DNA of 6,659 bases from positions 1 through 6,659 of the forward strand of contig JASEIM010000045.1 of the NCBI GenBank assembly GCA_030017655.1, written 5' to 3'. The position numbers and the translations under genes were made by a program. Of this stretch, positions 1-5,719 are shown piece by piece (the stretch's first letter is position 1; every line of letters begins with the position of its first letter). The notes beneath the pieces were generated by a model, which saw only the letters and a program-made list of their open reading frames with translations, did no database searches and was not told the origin of the DNA. The stretch is from Methanobacterium sp. GTDB lineage: Archaea > Methanobacteriota > Methanobacteria > Methanobacteriales > Methanobacteriaceae.

Positions 1-92
1 TTGCCTCAACTAGAGCATCATGAACTCCATCTAATATTGCCTTTTTATATTTTTCTGATTTTCCTTTTCTTTTCTATTTTAACAATAGGCAT
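1..92 (-). pseudogene. Tautomerase family protein, 5' part only, frameshifted; continues past the left edge
   Basis: Too short for ordinary ORF calling, but readable on the minus strand. An ATG at 92-90, preceded by an AGGT Shine-Dalgarno-like site, opens with MPIVKIE. This is the usual start of the 4-oxalocrotonate tautomerase superfamily, in which Pro2 becomes the N-terminal catalytic base after Met removal. That frame then runs into TAA after 15 codons. The next frame carries KGKSEKYKKA followed by ILDGVHDALVEA to the window edge, closely resembling the first helix of the family (DxxHxAxVEA, as in the Tautomerase_2 type). The two parts join if one base is skipped or two bases are restored in the A/G-rich stretch at about 60-73. 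The gene begins 8 bases after the GMC oxidoreductase stop on the same strand, so it is probably the last visible gene of that operon. It may be a real pseudogene or an indel error in the assembly. The 3' end is not visible. Confidence 0.68.
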
Positions 93-100
93 CTTTTAAC

Positions 101-1297
101 CTATTGCTTTTCCTTAATTATATGCTTTCCAAGCCTTTTAGCAAGGGCCATAATGGTAAGAACAGGCGGCGCTCCGGGTGCCTTTGGAAAAACACTTGCA
201 TCTGCTACATAAAGGCCTTTAATTTCTGTTTCAAGGTTTTTATTTACTACCTCTCCAATTGCGGCTGTTCCTCCGGGGTGTGCCCCTCGGGCATATGTTG
301 AAACCAGGGTTTTTGGATCAACGCCTGCTTCAATTAAAATAGCTCCAGCAATGGCAGCTCCCCTTGCCAGAAGCTCAACATCATTTGCTGTGCTGAATTT
401 GGTTACTTTTTCATTAACACGACCTGATGGATCATCTGCAATTTTGATCATCAATCCAATTATATCCTTTTTACGAGCATTGAAATCTTTAAGCTCTTCT
501 ACAAGAAGTCCTGAGAAATGAGGAGTTATAACAATGTTTTCAAGTTTAATAAGGGCATTCATCTGCACTTCTTTGTTAAATTTTATATTTTTGAGTATGC
601 CTCCAACTGTAACAAAGGTATCAACAAAAAGGTTATTTCCAGCATTTATACCTGCTTTTTGAAGTAATTTGGGAGTTTCAATGGCTCCAGCTGATAAAAC
701 AACAAGATCTGCTTTAAATATTTTATCATAGCTTTTTACTCCTTTAACTTTCATATCTTCAACTATAATCTCTGTAATGGGAGTATTATCAATAATAGTG
801 GCCCCATATGTTTTACACTCTTCAATGAACTTTACTGTTGTCCATTTAGCGTCTTTAGGGCAGCCAAAAGAACATTTACCACAAGGTTTACAATTTTCGG
901 GATTAATAAATTTAGGCATTTTTTTCATTTCAAATCCCAGAGATTTTGCAGCATTTATTAGTTTTATCGTTCCTTCCCCAAAATGAGAATCTGGAAGAGT
1001 TTTGACATTAAGTTCGTCTTCTATTTCCCTAAATTCCTCTTCGATGTTTATCCCCATATTTTTAAAGTATTTTTCACAGGTTCTGACTGCATTCCCCATG
1101 GTTACTGCAGTTGTTCCCCCAATACATACTGTCTGGGAAATTTCAATTCCAGTGTTAAGTACTTTATAATATTCATAGGACTTTTTCATCTTTATAAATG
1201 GCCCTTTTTCAAAAATAGTTACATCTATTCCGGATTTGGCCAGTTCTTTTGCAACGGTTGCTCCACCTGCTCCAGATCCTACAACAATAACTTTCAT
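101..1297 (-). CDS. Short FAD-dependent GMC-family oxidoreductase with a four-cysteine cluster
   Basis: 398-residue flavoprotein. The Rossmann FAD-binding start is clear: GSGAGG at residues 7-12 and the ribose-binding acidic residue E30 at the end of the second strand. A GGTTAVTMGNA segment (60-70) fits the second FAD-contact motif of glucose-methanol-choline enzymes. The C-terminal GMC domain is seen in HPGGTAAIG (340-348) and GLYVADASVFP (361-371). C136, C139, C142 and C146 form a CxxCxxCxxxCP motif, ferredoxin-like and known from a prokaryotic GMC subgroup, so an Fe-S cluster is possible but not shown. The protein is shorter than the usual 500-600 residues, so the substrate cap is reduced. 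Where GMC enzymes usually have His or Asn near the C-terminus, this protein appears to have Pro-Pro (377-378). No signal peptide or membrane segment is seen, so it is probably cytoplasmic. The start is fixed by GAGGAG at 1310-1305, 7 bases before ATG. It follows the membrane protein gene by 30 bases. The substrate cannot be told from the sequence. Confidence 0.88.
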   Translation of the reverse strand: MKVIVVGSGAGGATVAKELAKSGIDVTIFEKGPFIKMKKSYEYYKVLNTGIEISQTVCIGGTTAVTMGNAVRTCEKYFKNMGINIEEEFREIEDELNVKTLPDSHFGEGTIKLINAAKSLGFEMKKMPKFINPENCKPCGKCSFGCPKDAKWTTVKFIEECKTYGATIIDNTPITEIIVEDMKVKGVKSYDKIFKADLVVLSAGAIETPKLLQKAGINAGNNLFVDTFVTVGGILKNIKFNKEVQMNALIKLENIVITPHFSGLLVEELKDFNARKKDIIGLMIKIADDPSGRVNEKVTKFSTANDVELLARGAAIAGAILIEAGVDPKTLVSTYARGAHPGGTAAIGEVVNKNLETEIKGLYVADASVFPKAPGAPPVLTIMALAKRLGKHIIKEKQ

Positions 1298-1304
1298 TTA
1301 ATTT

Positions 1305-1310
1305 CTCCTC
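1305..1310 (-). promoter_or_regulatory. Strong Shine-Dalgarno site for the GMC oxidoreductase
   Basis: Reads GAGGAG on the minus strand, 7 bases before the ATG at 1297. It is the strongest ribosome-binding site on this strand and fixes the start of the oxidoreductase inside the operon. Confidence 0.8.
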
Positions 1311-1327
1311 TAAATAAAAGTATTTAA

Positions 1328-1843
1328 TTATTTATATGCTCTTTTAAGAGTTTTTCGGGGTTTTTGACCTTTCCTACTATTAATTTTACGTCGAGGTTTT
1401 TGTTTAAATCCTGGCGCTGGTTTATACCCTGTTTTTGAATAGTCATATCTTGTTTGATTTTTAGGTCTTGATTTGGTTTTCTTCTTCAGCATTTTTATTG
1501 CAATAAGTCCTCCTAGAGATCCAAAAACATAACAGACAAGCAATGAAAATATAAATCCAAAACCTAATGTCACAATACCACTAAATGCAAAACCAGTATT
1601 AAAACCAAGACTATAGGGTAAATTTGGAGGGGTAAAAAAACTAAATATGAATAGCATAATCCCTAAAACTCCTCCTGCAATGCCTCCTACTTTATAACTT
1701 CTATGGTTTTCTATAGTAAGGTAGGTAGCAATGAAACCAATAATAATCAGTGAAAATACACCGCTTATTCCCAGTAAATATAAAAGAACAGATCCTATTA
1801 CAATACTAATGATTATAGATTCACCCATAGTATATTTGGCCAT
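1328..1843 (-). CDS. Small multi-pass membrane protein with a highly basic C-terminal tail
   Basis: Hypothetical protein of 171 residues. The first 117 residues are hydrophobic and glycine-rich, with likely membrane segments at about 8-25, 27-43, 52-71 and 84-116 (the last may be one long or two short spans). The remaining tail (117-171) holds 16 Lys and 7 Arg against a single acidic residue (D134). By the positive-inside rule it should be cytoplasmic, where it could touch nucleic acid, ribosomes or acidic lipid. The general look recalls small glycine-rich membrane proteins common in Methanobacteriales (DUF5518-like), but I cannot assign it to that family with confidence. ATG at 1843 is supported by AGGA at 1856-1853. 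It is the first gene of the leftward operon, 30 bases ahead of the GMC oxidoreductase and divergent from the iron regulator. No function is proposed. Confidence 0.78.
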   Translation of the reverse strand: MAKYTMGESIIISIVIGSVLLYLLGISGVFSLIIIGFIATYLTIENHRSYKVGGIAGGVLGIMLFIFSFFTPPNLPYSLGFNTGFAFSGIVTLGFGFIFSLLVCYVFGSLGGLIAIKMLKKKTKSRPKNQTRYDYSKTGYKPAPGFKQKPRRKINSRKGQKPRKTLKRAYK

Positions 1844-1890
1844 TTTATTTCTTCCTAAAGCTTAAACAATTAAAGCTATTTTCATACTTC

Positions 1891-1898
1891 CTTATATG
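1891..1898 (-). promoter_or_regulatory. Putative TATA box of the leftward operon
   Basis: CATATAAG on the minus strand, preceded by a purine-rich AGAAAAT that could serve as BRE. It lies about 50 bases before the membrane protein ATG. Archaeal initiation about 25 bases downstream would give a start near 1869 and a leader of about 26 bases, enough to include the AGGA ribosome-binding site. It rests on sequence match and spacing only. Confidence 0.45.
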
Positions 1899-1919
1899 AT
1901 TTTCTAATATTAATAATTT

Positions 1920-1933
1920 TTAGGCATGCCAAA
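1920..1933. promoter_or_regulatory. Putative DtxR-family operator 1 (TTAGG-CATG-CCAAA)
   Basis: Inverted repeat around the perfect 8-base palindrome GGCATGCC (1923-1930). It matches TTAGG-N4-CCTAA, the core of DtxR/IdeR-type boxes, at 9 of 10 half-site positions. Its right end covers the A-rich BRE and stops 3 bases short of the TATA box at 1937, so a bound repressor should block TFB/TBP at the rightward promoter. It sits about 20 bases upstream of the leftward TATA box, so it could also influence the oxidoreductase operon. The binding protein is inferred from the adjacent regulator gene. Confidence 0.6.
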
Positions 1934-1944
1934 ACGTTTATATT
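1931..1944 (+). promoter_or_regulatory. BRE/TATA promoter of the regulator-feoB operon
   Basis: AAAACG (BRE-like) is followed by TTTATATT at 1937-1944, an archaeal promoter pattern. Initiation is expected near 1966-1968, giving a leader of about 21 bases that contains the AGGTGA ribosome-binding site. A second candidate, TATATAAC at 1951-1958, would place the start near 1980 and remove that site, so the first is preferred. Confidence 0.6.
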
Positions 1945-1975
1945 GTATCGTATATAACTATGATTAAGTAAAAAT

Positions 1976-1989
1976 TTAGGTGAACCTAA
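1976..1989. promoter_or_regulatory. Putative DtxR-family operator 2 (TTAGG-TGAA-CCTAA) over the regulator start
   Basis: Perfect inverted repeat with half-sites TTAGGT and ACCTAA separated by 2 bases, matching TTAGG-N4-CCTAA at all 10 half-site positions. It contains the Shine-Dalgarno site (1978-1983) and touches the first base of the ATG at 1989. It lies about 10 bases past the expected transcription start and 56 bases centre-to-centre from operator 1. This is the expected arrangement for autoregulation by the DtxR-family protein encoded immediately downstream. Confidence 0.65.
1978..1983 (+). promoter_or_regulatory. Shine-Dalgarno site that decides the regulator start
   Basis: AGGTGA matches the archaeal 16S anti-Shine-Dalgarno well and stands 5 bases before ATG 1989. 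The in-frame GTG at 1980 is part of this site, so it is unlikely to be the start. The same bases are half of operator 2. Confidence 0.72.
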
Positions 1990-2726
1990 TGGCCGAAAAG
2001 TATACACTAAGTGAAAATGTCGAAGAATACTTGGAAATTCTCTACAAACTCAGCCCACATGGAGAACAGGTAAGCACTTCACAAATATCAGATAATTTAA
2101 GAATTTCTCCTGCAAGTGTTACTCAAATGCTAAAAAAACTAGCAGATACAGGATACGTTGAATATTCACCATATAAAGGAGCTGTATTAACCGAAAAAGG
2201 ACTCAAAATCGCAAAAAAAATTACCAGAAAACACAGGTTACTTGAAAGATTTTTATGCGATATCCTCAAAATTAAAAAAGATAAAATCCATGAACAGGCT
2301 TGTGAGATGGAACATACACTTTCAGATGATGCAGAAAGAGCACTATGCCACCTCCTTGAACATCCTAATAAATGTCCAGGGGATAACGTTATTCCTGAAT
2401 GTGATTTAAAGTTTACAAGTTGTGAAGAATGTTTATTGCAGAAAGAAGAAGATTTAGAAGAAGTAGGAAAACGTAATCAAAATCTTGTATCAATAGTTGA
2501 TCTTAAGGAACGTAATAAAGGAAAAGTAAGTTTCATAAGAGGGGATCATAAGGTAATTCGAAGACTTTTAGACATGGGAATTACCATTGGGGCTATTATT
2601 AGAGTGATGAAAGTTGCACCTTTATGCGGTCCTGTGGAAGTTGCAGTAAGGGGTTCAAAACTTGCACTTGGACACGATATAGCATCAAACGTTTTTGTTG
2701 AAGCTGTTGATGAAGAGGGGTGCTGA
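1989..2726 (+). CDS. DtxR/IdeR-family iron-dependent repressor with fused C-terminal FeoA domain
   Basis: 245 residues from ATG 1989 (an in-frame GTG at 1980 would add three). Residues 5-70 form the winged helix-turn-helix, with recognition helix around SPASVTQMLKKL (40-51). Residues 72-125 form the metal-binding dimerisation domain: H82, E86, H101, C105, E108 and H109 match DtxR H79, E83, H98, C102, E105 and H106. Cys at the C102 position suggests Fe2+ rather than Mn2+ sensing. E13 stands where DtxR has M10 and MntR an Asp. A cysteine-rich linker follows (C129, C138, C145, C148). Residues 165-241 are a FeoA/SH3-like domain (LLDMGITIGAIIRVMKVAPL). When Fe2+ is plentiful the dimer should bind DNA and repress transcription. 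The gene leads directly into feoB, has a DtxR-like operator over its own start, and no separate feoA is present, so the fused domain may also act on FeoB. The product is cytoplasmic. Confidence 0.92.
   Translation: MAEKYTLSENVEEYLEILYKLSPHGEQVSTSQISDNLRISPASVTQMLKKLADTGYVEYSPYKGAVLTEKGLKIAKKITRKHRLLERFLCDILKIKKDKIHEQACEMEHTLSDDAERALCHLLEHPNKCPGDNVIPECDLKFTSCEECLLQKEEDLEEVGKRNQNLVSIVDLKERNKGKVSFIRGDHKVIRRLLDMGITIGAIIRVMKVAPLCGPVEVAVRGSKLALGHDIASNVFVEAVDEEGC
2714..2720 (+). promoter_or_regulatory. Ribosome-binding site for feoB inside the end of the regulator gene
   Basis: AGAGGGG ends 8 bases before TTG 2729. The upstream in-frame GTG at 2720 uses the last G of this site, so it has no ribosome-binding site at a proper distance. 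The site lies within the last codons of the regulator, suggesting coupled translation. Confidence 0.55.
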
Positions 2727-2728
2727 TT

Positions 2729-4735
2729 TTGGTTAAAACCTATAAAAGTAACTCTCGAGAATCATGGAAGGGTAAAGATCATAGACACAGACACCGAAAG
2801 AGGGGAAAAGATAGGGAATTAACGGTTGCACTTGCAGGAAATGCAAATGTAGGTAAAAGTGTAATTTTTAATGAACTAACAGGCTCAAATCAGATTGTAG
2901 GAAACTGGCCAGGTAAAACAATTGAACGAGCAGAAGGAAAACTCTATTTTAACGGTTATAATATTGATATAATTGATTTACCTGGGATTTATTCTTTTTC
3001 AACCTTTTCAATGGAAGAAATAGTATCAAGGGAGTATATAGCCTTTGAAAAGCCTGACGTTGTGATTAATGTTGTTGATGCTGCAGTCCTGGAGCGTAAT
3101 CTATTTTTTACAATGCAATTAATAGAAATGGAAGTTCCACTTATTGTATGTGTTAATCAAATTGATATAGCCAAACAAAAAGGGATTGTCATTGATATAG
3201 CCAAACTTCAGGCAGCCCTCGGAGTACCAGTAGTAGCTACAGTAGCAGTAAGAGGTGAAGGACTGCATGAATTGATGGAAACAGCCATTAATTTTGCTGA
3301 AAATAAATTAAAACCCATAGATAAGGGAATTGAATATGGGTTTGAAGTTGAAAATAGAGTAAATATACTTTCAAAGTTAATGGGTTCAAAAAATCTTGAT
3401 TTAGGATATCCATACCGATGGATTGCCCTTAAATTACTTGAAAATGATCCTGAAATAATTAAATTAGTAAAAAAAGTTTCTGAAGAAGTAGTTCAAAAAT
3501 CATATGAATTAGCAAAGGAAATAGAACAAATACATAATGAACCTTCCTTTTCTGTCATAGCATCGGAGAGATATGCCCTTGCTAACATGATTACAGCAGG
3601 AGCGCAGGTTCAAAGTGAGATGAAAATATCATTTTCAGAAAGACTTGATAGACTGGCTACAGATAGAATTTTTGGTTATGTTATATCCGCTCTTGTTGTG
3701 GGGGGATTACTCCTCTGGACATTTATTGTTGGAAATTTTTTTTCAGAACTGCTTACAGAGGTATTTAGCTTTTTCCAGCCTGTAGATCCTCAGATTAGTG
3801 GAAGATTACCAGCCATACTATGGAATGGTGCTGTTGGAGGTTTAGTTGCAGGAATAACATTGATAATACCATTTGTAATTCCATTTTATCTTATGTTGAG
3901 TGCAATTGAAAATTCAGGTATTTTAACCAGAGTAGCATTTATGATGGATACTGCAATGCATAAAATTGGTTTACATGGAAAGGCTTTAATTCCTCTTATT
4001 TTAGGTTATGGATGTAATGTTCCAGCAATTGACAGCACAAGAATTCTTGAAACCAGAAGAGAAAGATTGCTTGCAGCATTTGCAATAACATTTGCCCCAT
4101 GTGCAGCCAGAACCATAGTAATACTGGGTTTAGTAGCGGTTTTCGTCAGCGTTTGGTGGGCGCTTGCGCTTTATGTTATAGATATTTTAATTATATTCGC
4201 TTTAGGTAGGATAGCATTGAAGATCGTTCCAGGAGAGTCTACAGGATTAATAATGGAAATGCACAGCTTTAAAGTTCCAAAACTTTCAATAATAGCAAAA
4301 CAGACATGGATAAGGACTAAATCCCTTATATATCTGGTTTTACCGATTTATATATTTGGAACCGCTTTTGTACAGGCTCTTTATGTTCTGGGAGTTCTTG
4401 AGCCTATAAGTAATGCATTAGCTCCATTAACAGTATGGTGGCTTGGTCTTCCAGTAGTAGCGGGAGTATTACTTATTTTCGGCGCAATTAGAAAAGAATT
4501 TATTTTATTAATGTTGGTGGCTTTCTTCGGCACAAATTTGGCGCTGGTTCTGACACCAGTTCAGTTTATTGTTCTTGCACTTGTAGCAATGCTTTATCTG
4601 CCGTGTGCTTCAACTATAGCAGTTTTAGCCAGGGAATTTGGATGGAAATCAGCAGGAATGATCACAGCAGCTAATTTTATAACCGCAATAGTTCTTGGTG
4701 GAATAGCGTTCAGGCTGCTGTCTTTGGTTTATTAG
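2729..4735 (+). CDS. feoB: Ferrous iron transport protein B (FeoB), GTPase-coupled membrane permease
   Basis: 668 residues from TTG 2729 (671 from GTG 2720), a normal archaeal length and shorter than the 773-residue E. coli protein. The N-terminal G domain shows G1 GNANVGKS (37-44), G3 DLPG (83-86), G4 NQID (143-146) and a G5-like segment near 171-178. Residues about 190-300 are a helical linker corresponding to the GDI domain. The membrane domain (about 313-668) carries the Gate-type motifs GYGCNVPAI (426-434) and FGAIRKEFILLML (584-596), with C429, C458 and C626 in conserved positions. It moves Fe2+ into the cytoplasm using nucleotide-regulated gating. The N-terminal extension before the G domain is basic and has HRHRH (18-22), which could bind metal. 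The likely start is 2 bases after the regulator stop, so the genes are cotranscribed and probably translationally coupled. The fused FeoA domain of the regulator replaces a separate FeoA in this locus. Confidence 0.96.
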   Translation: MVKTYKSNSRESWKGKDHRHRHRKRGKDRELTVALAGNANVGKSVIFNELTGSNQIVGNWPGKTIERAEGKLYFNGYNIDIIDLPGIYSFSTFSMEEIVSREYIAFEKPDVVINVVDAAVLERNLFFTMQLIEMEVPLIVCVNQIDIAKQKGIVIDIAKLQAALGVPVVATVAVRGEGLHELMETAINFAENKLKPIDKGIEYGFEVENRVNILSKLMGSKNLDLGYPYRWIALKLLENDPEIIKLVKKVSEEVVQKSYELAKEIEQIHNEPSFSVIASERYALANMITAGAQVQSEMKISFSERLDRLATDRIFGYVISALVVGGLLLWTFIVGNFFSELLTEVFSFFQPVDPQISGRLPAILWNGAVGGLVAGITLIIPFVIPFYLMLSAIENSGILTRVAFMMDTAMHKIGLHGKALIPLILGYGCNVPAIDSTRILETRRERLLAAFAITFAPCAARTIVILGLVAVFVSVWWALALYVIDILIIFALGRIALKIVPGESTGLIMEMHSFKVPKLSIIAKQTWIRTKSLIYLVLPIYIFGTAFVQALYVLGVLEPISNALAPLTVWWLGLPVVAGVLLIFGAIRKEFILLMLVAFFGTNLALVLTPVQFIVLALVAMLYLPCASTIAVLAREFGWKSAGMITAANFITAIVLGGIAFRLLSLVY

Positions 4736-4756
4736 ATAAAATCTGAAATTAGCCGG

Positions 4757-4801
4757 AATTTTAAGAAATAAAATTTATTAGCATGGATTTTTTCAAAAAT
4801 C
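4757..4801 (+). terminator. Possible termination region after feoB
   Basis: Two A+T-rich inverted repeats follow the feoB stop: AATTTTA/TAAAATT with a 5-base loop (4757-4775), and GATTTTT/AAAAATC with a 2-base spacer (4786-4801), which contains a run of six T. Archaeal termination depends mainly on T-runs, so this is a plausible end of the feo transcript. The stems are weak and the base composition makes chance matches likely. Confidence 0.35.
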
Positions 4802-4839
4802 GTAATTCTTTGGATTAACTTTATAAATCAGTCTTTTAA

Positions 4840-4854
4840 GGAAAGATTTAAATA
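4840..4854 (+). promoter_or_regulatory. Putative BRE/TATA promoter of the HEAT-repeat gene
   Basis: GGAAAGA (BRE-like) is followed by TTTAAATA at 4847-4854. Initiation about 25 bases downstream, near 4876, would leave a leader of about 22 bases that includes GGTG (4890-4893) ahead of ATG 4899. A second TATA-like element, TTTATAAA at 4820-4827, has no clear BRE and would give a longer leader. Confidence 0.5.
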
Positions 4855-4898
4855 ATTTTCAAATAAAATATATTATTAAGAAAAAAATTGGTGTAAAT

Positions 4899-5606
4899 AT
4901 GGGGATTCTCAATGGTTTTTCCAAACCCAACATAAAAAAATTAGAAAGGGAAAAAGATGTTCAGGGACTGATTAATGCCTTAAAAAGTGAAGATGTTAAT
5001 ATTCGTTCAGAGGCAGCAAATGCTTTTACAAGAATTAGGGATGAATCATTGGTTGACCTTTTAATCAATGCATTAGATGATGAAAATACCGATGTTAGAG
5101 GTAATGCTGCTTCTGCTCTTGGTAAAATAGGGAATAAAAAGGCAACAGACTTTTTAATTCCATTACTTAAGGATGATAAATGGTTTGTAAGGATGCATGC
5201 CGCAATATCACTTGGTGAAATCGGCGATATTAATGCAGTAGATCCATTGATTGAAGCTTTGAATGATACAAAAATCCGAAATAATGCTGTTTTAGCCCTG
5301 GGTAAAATAGGAGATAAGAGGGCTGTAAATTCATTAATTCAATCATTAAAGGATGATGATATTGTTTTCTGCAGTAATGTAGAGGAGGCATTGGGGATGA
5401 TAGGCGATGAAGAAGCTGTAGAACCACTTATTGAAGCATTGAACCATGAAGATATAAGTATTAAAAAGCATGCCGCAGAAGCTCTTGGTAAAATAGGGAG
5501 TAAAAAAGCAATTGAACCCTTAAAAGAAGCATTAAAGGATAAAAGATGGTATGTAAGGCTCCATATAGAAGAAGCTCTGGATGAAATTGAATCGAAGAAA
5601 CATTAA
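4899..5606 (+). CDS. HEAT-repeat (PBS-lyase-type) scaffold protein
   Basis: 235 residues, almost wholly seven tandem two-helix repeats of about 31 residues starting near 20, 51, 82, 113, 142, 173 and 204. The repeat theme is AVEPLIEAL, then a polar turn, then an AAEALGKIG helix. Repeat 4 is two residues short in the turn between helices. These belong to the HEAT-like repeat class first described in phycobilisome lyases. In archaea such proteins usually act as protein-binding scaffolds, and no catalytic residues are visible. The N-terminus (1-19) is a short basic cap without a signal peptide, so the protein is probably cytoplasmic. ATG 4899 has a GGTG ribosome-binding site 5 bases upstream and its own promoter, so it seems separate from the feo operon. 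The binding partner is unknown; the convergent kinase is not clear evidence of a link. Confidence 0.9.
   Translation: MGILNGFSKPNIKKLEREKDVQGLINALKSEDVNIRSEAANAFTRIRDESLVDLLINALDDENTDVRGNAASALGKIGNKKATDFLIPLLKDDKWFVRMHAAISLGEIGDINAVDPLIEALNDTKIRNNAVLALGKIGDKRAVNSLIQSLKDDDIVFCSNVEEALGMIGDEEAVEPLIEALNHEDISIKKHAAEALGKIGSKKAIEPLKEALKDKRWYVRLHIEEALDEIESKKH
4956..5603 (+). repeat. Tandem diverged 93-base units encoding HEAT repeats
   Basis: The protein repeats are still visible in DNA. GCTCTTGGTAAAATAGGGA occurs identically at 5115-5133 and 5481-5499, and a related copy sits near 5296-5311. The two identical copies are 366 bases apart, which is four 93-base units less the six bases missing from repeat 4. 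This points to fairly recent duplication or recombination among units. Confidence 0.75.
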
Positions 5607-5627
5607 AAGGATGAATTGCTTAATTAT

Positions 5628-5650
5628 TAGTTTTTGATTAGTTATTTTTA
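5628..5650 (+). terminator. T-rich stretch, possible terminator of the HEAT-repeat gene
   Basis: The 113-base convergent gap (5607-5719) is nearly all A/T. Two runs of five T at 5631-5635 and 5645-5649, about 25-40 bases after the HEAT gene stop, could end plus-strand transcription by the archaeal T-run mechanism. No convincing hairpin was found, and no clear T-run for the opposite gene. Confidence 0.35.
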
Positions 5651-5719
5651 GTAAAATATTGATTCTTCATCTCAAAATTTTAGGAAAAGTCTACAAAATA
5701 TTGTCCATAAAATTAGTTA

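Noticed and set aside
1..92. Programmed +1 frameshift in the tautomerase gene
   Set aside because: No slippery codon pair, downstream structure or stop-codon signal of a known programmed +1 site is visible. A two-base loss or assembly error in an A/G-rich tract is simpler.
104..301. Plus-strand open frame of 65 codons
   Set aside because: It lies antisense within the GMC oxidoreductase, whose FAD and GMC motifs are clear. The peptide is Cys/Phe-rich with no family resemblance and no ribosome-binding site.
777..1327. Two plus-strand open frames (777-986 and 983-1327)
   Set aside because: Both are antisense shadows of the oxidoreductase gene with low-complexity, Phe/Tyr/Ser-rich translations and no recognisable domain.
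1845..1858. Possible third operator (TTATT-TCTT-CCTAA) over the ribosome-binding site of the membrane protein gene
   Set aside because: The right half matches fully, but the left half lacks the GG and matches at only 3 of 5 positions. In sequence this A+T-rich, that is not better than chance.
1951..1958. TATATAAC as the main promoter of the regulator
   Set aside because: It would place the transcription start near 1980, losing the well-spaced AGGTGA site. The BRE/TATA at 1931-1944 explains the leader better, though a second start cannot be excluded.
5230..5427. Minus-strand open frame of 65 codons
   Set aside because: It is antisense to the HEAT-repeat gene. Its apparent internal repetition only mirrors the repeats on the coding strand.
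4956..5603. Regular repeats as a CRISPR-like array
   Set aside because: Units are about 93 bases, diverged, without spacers, in one open frame, and encode HEAT repeats.
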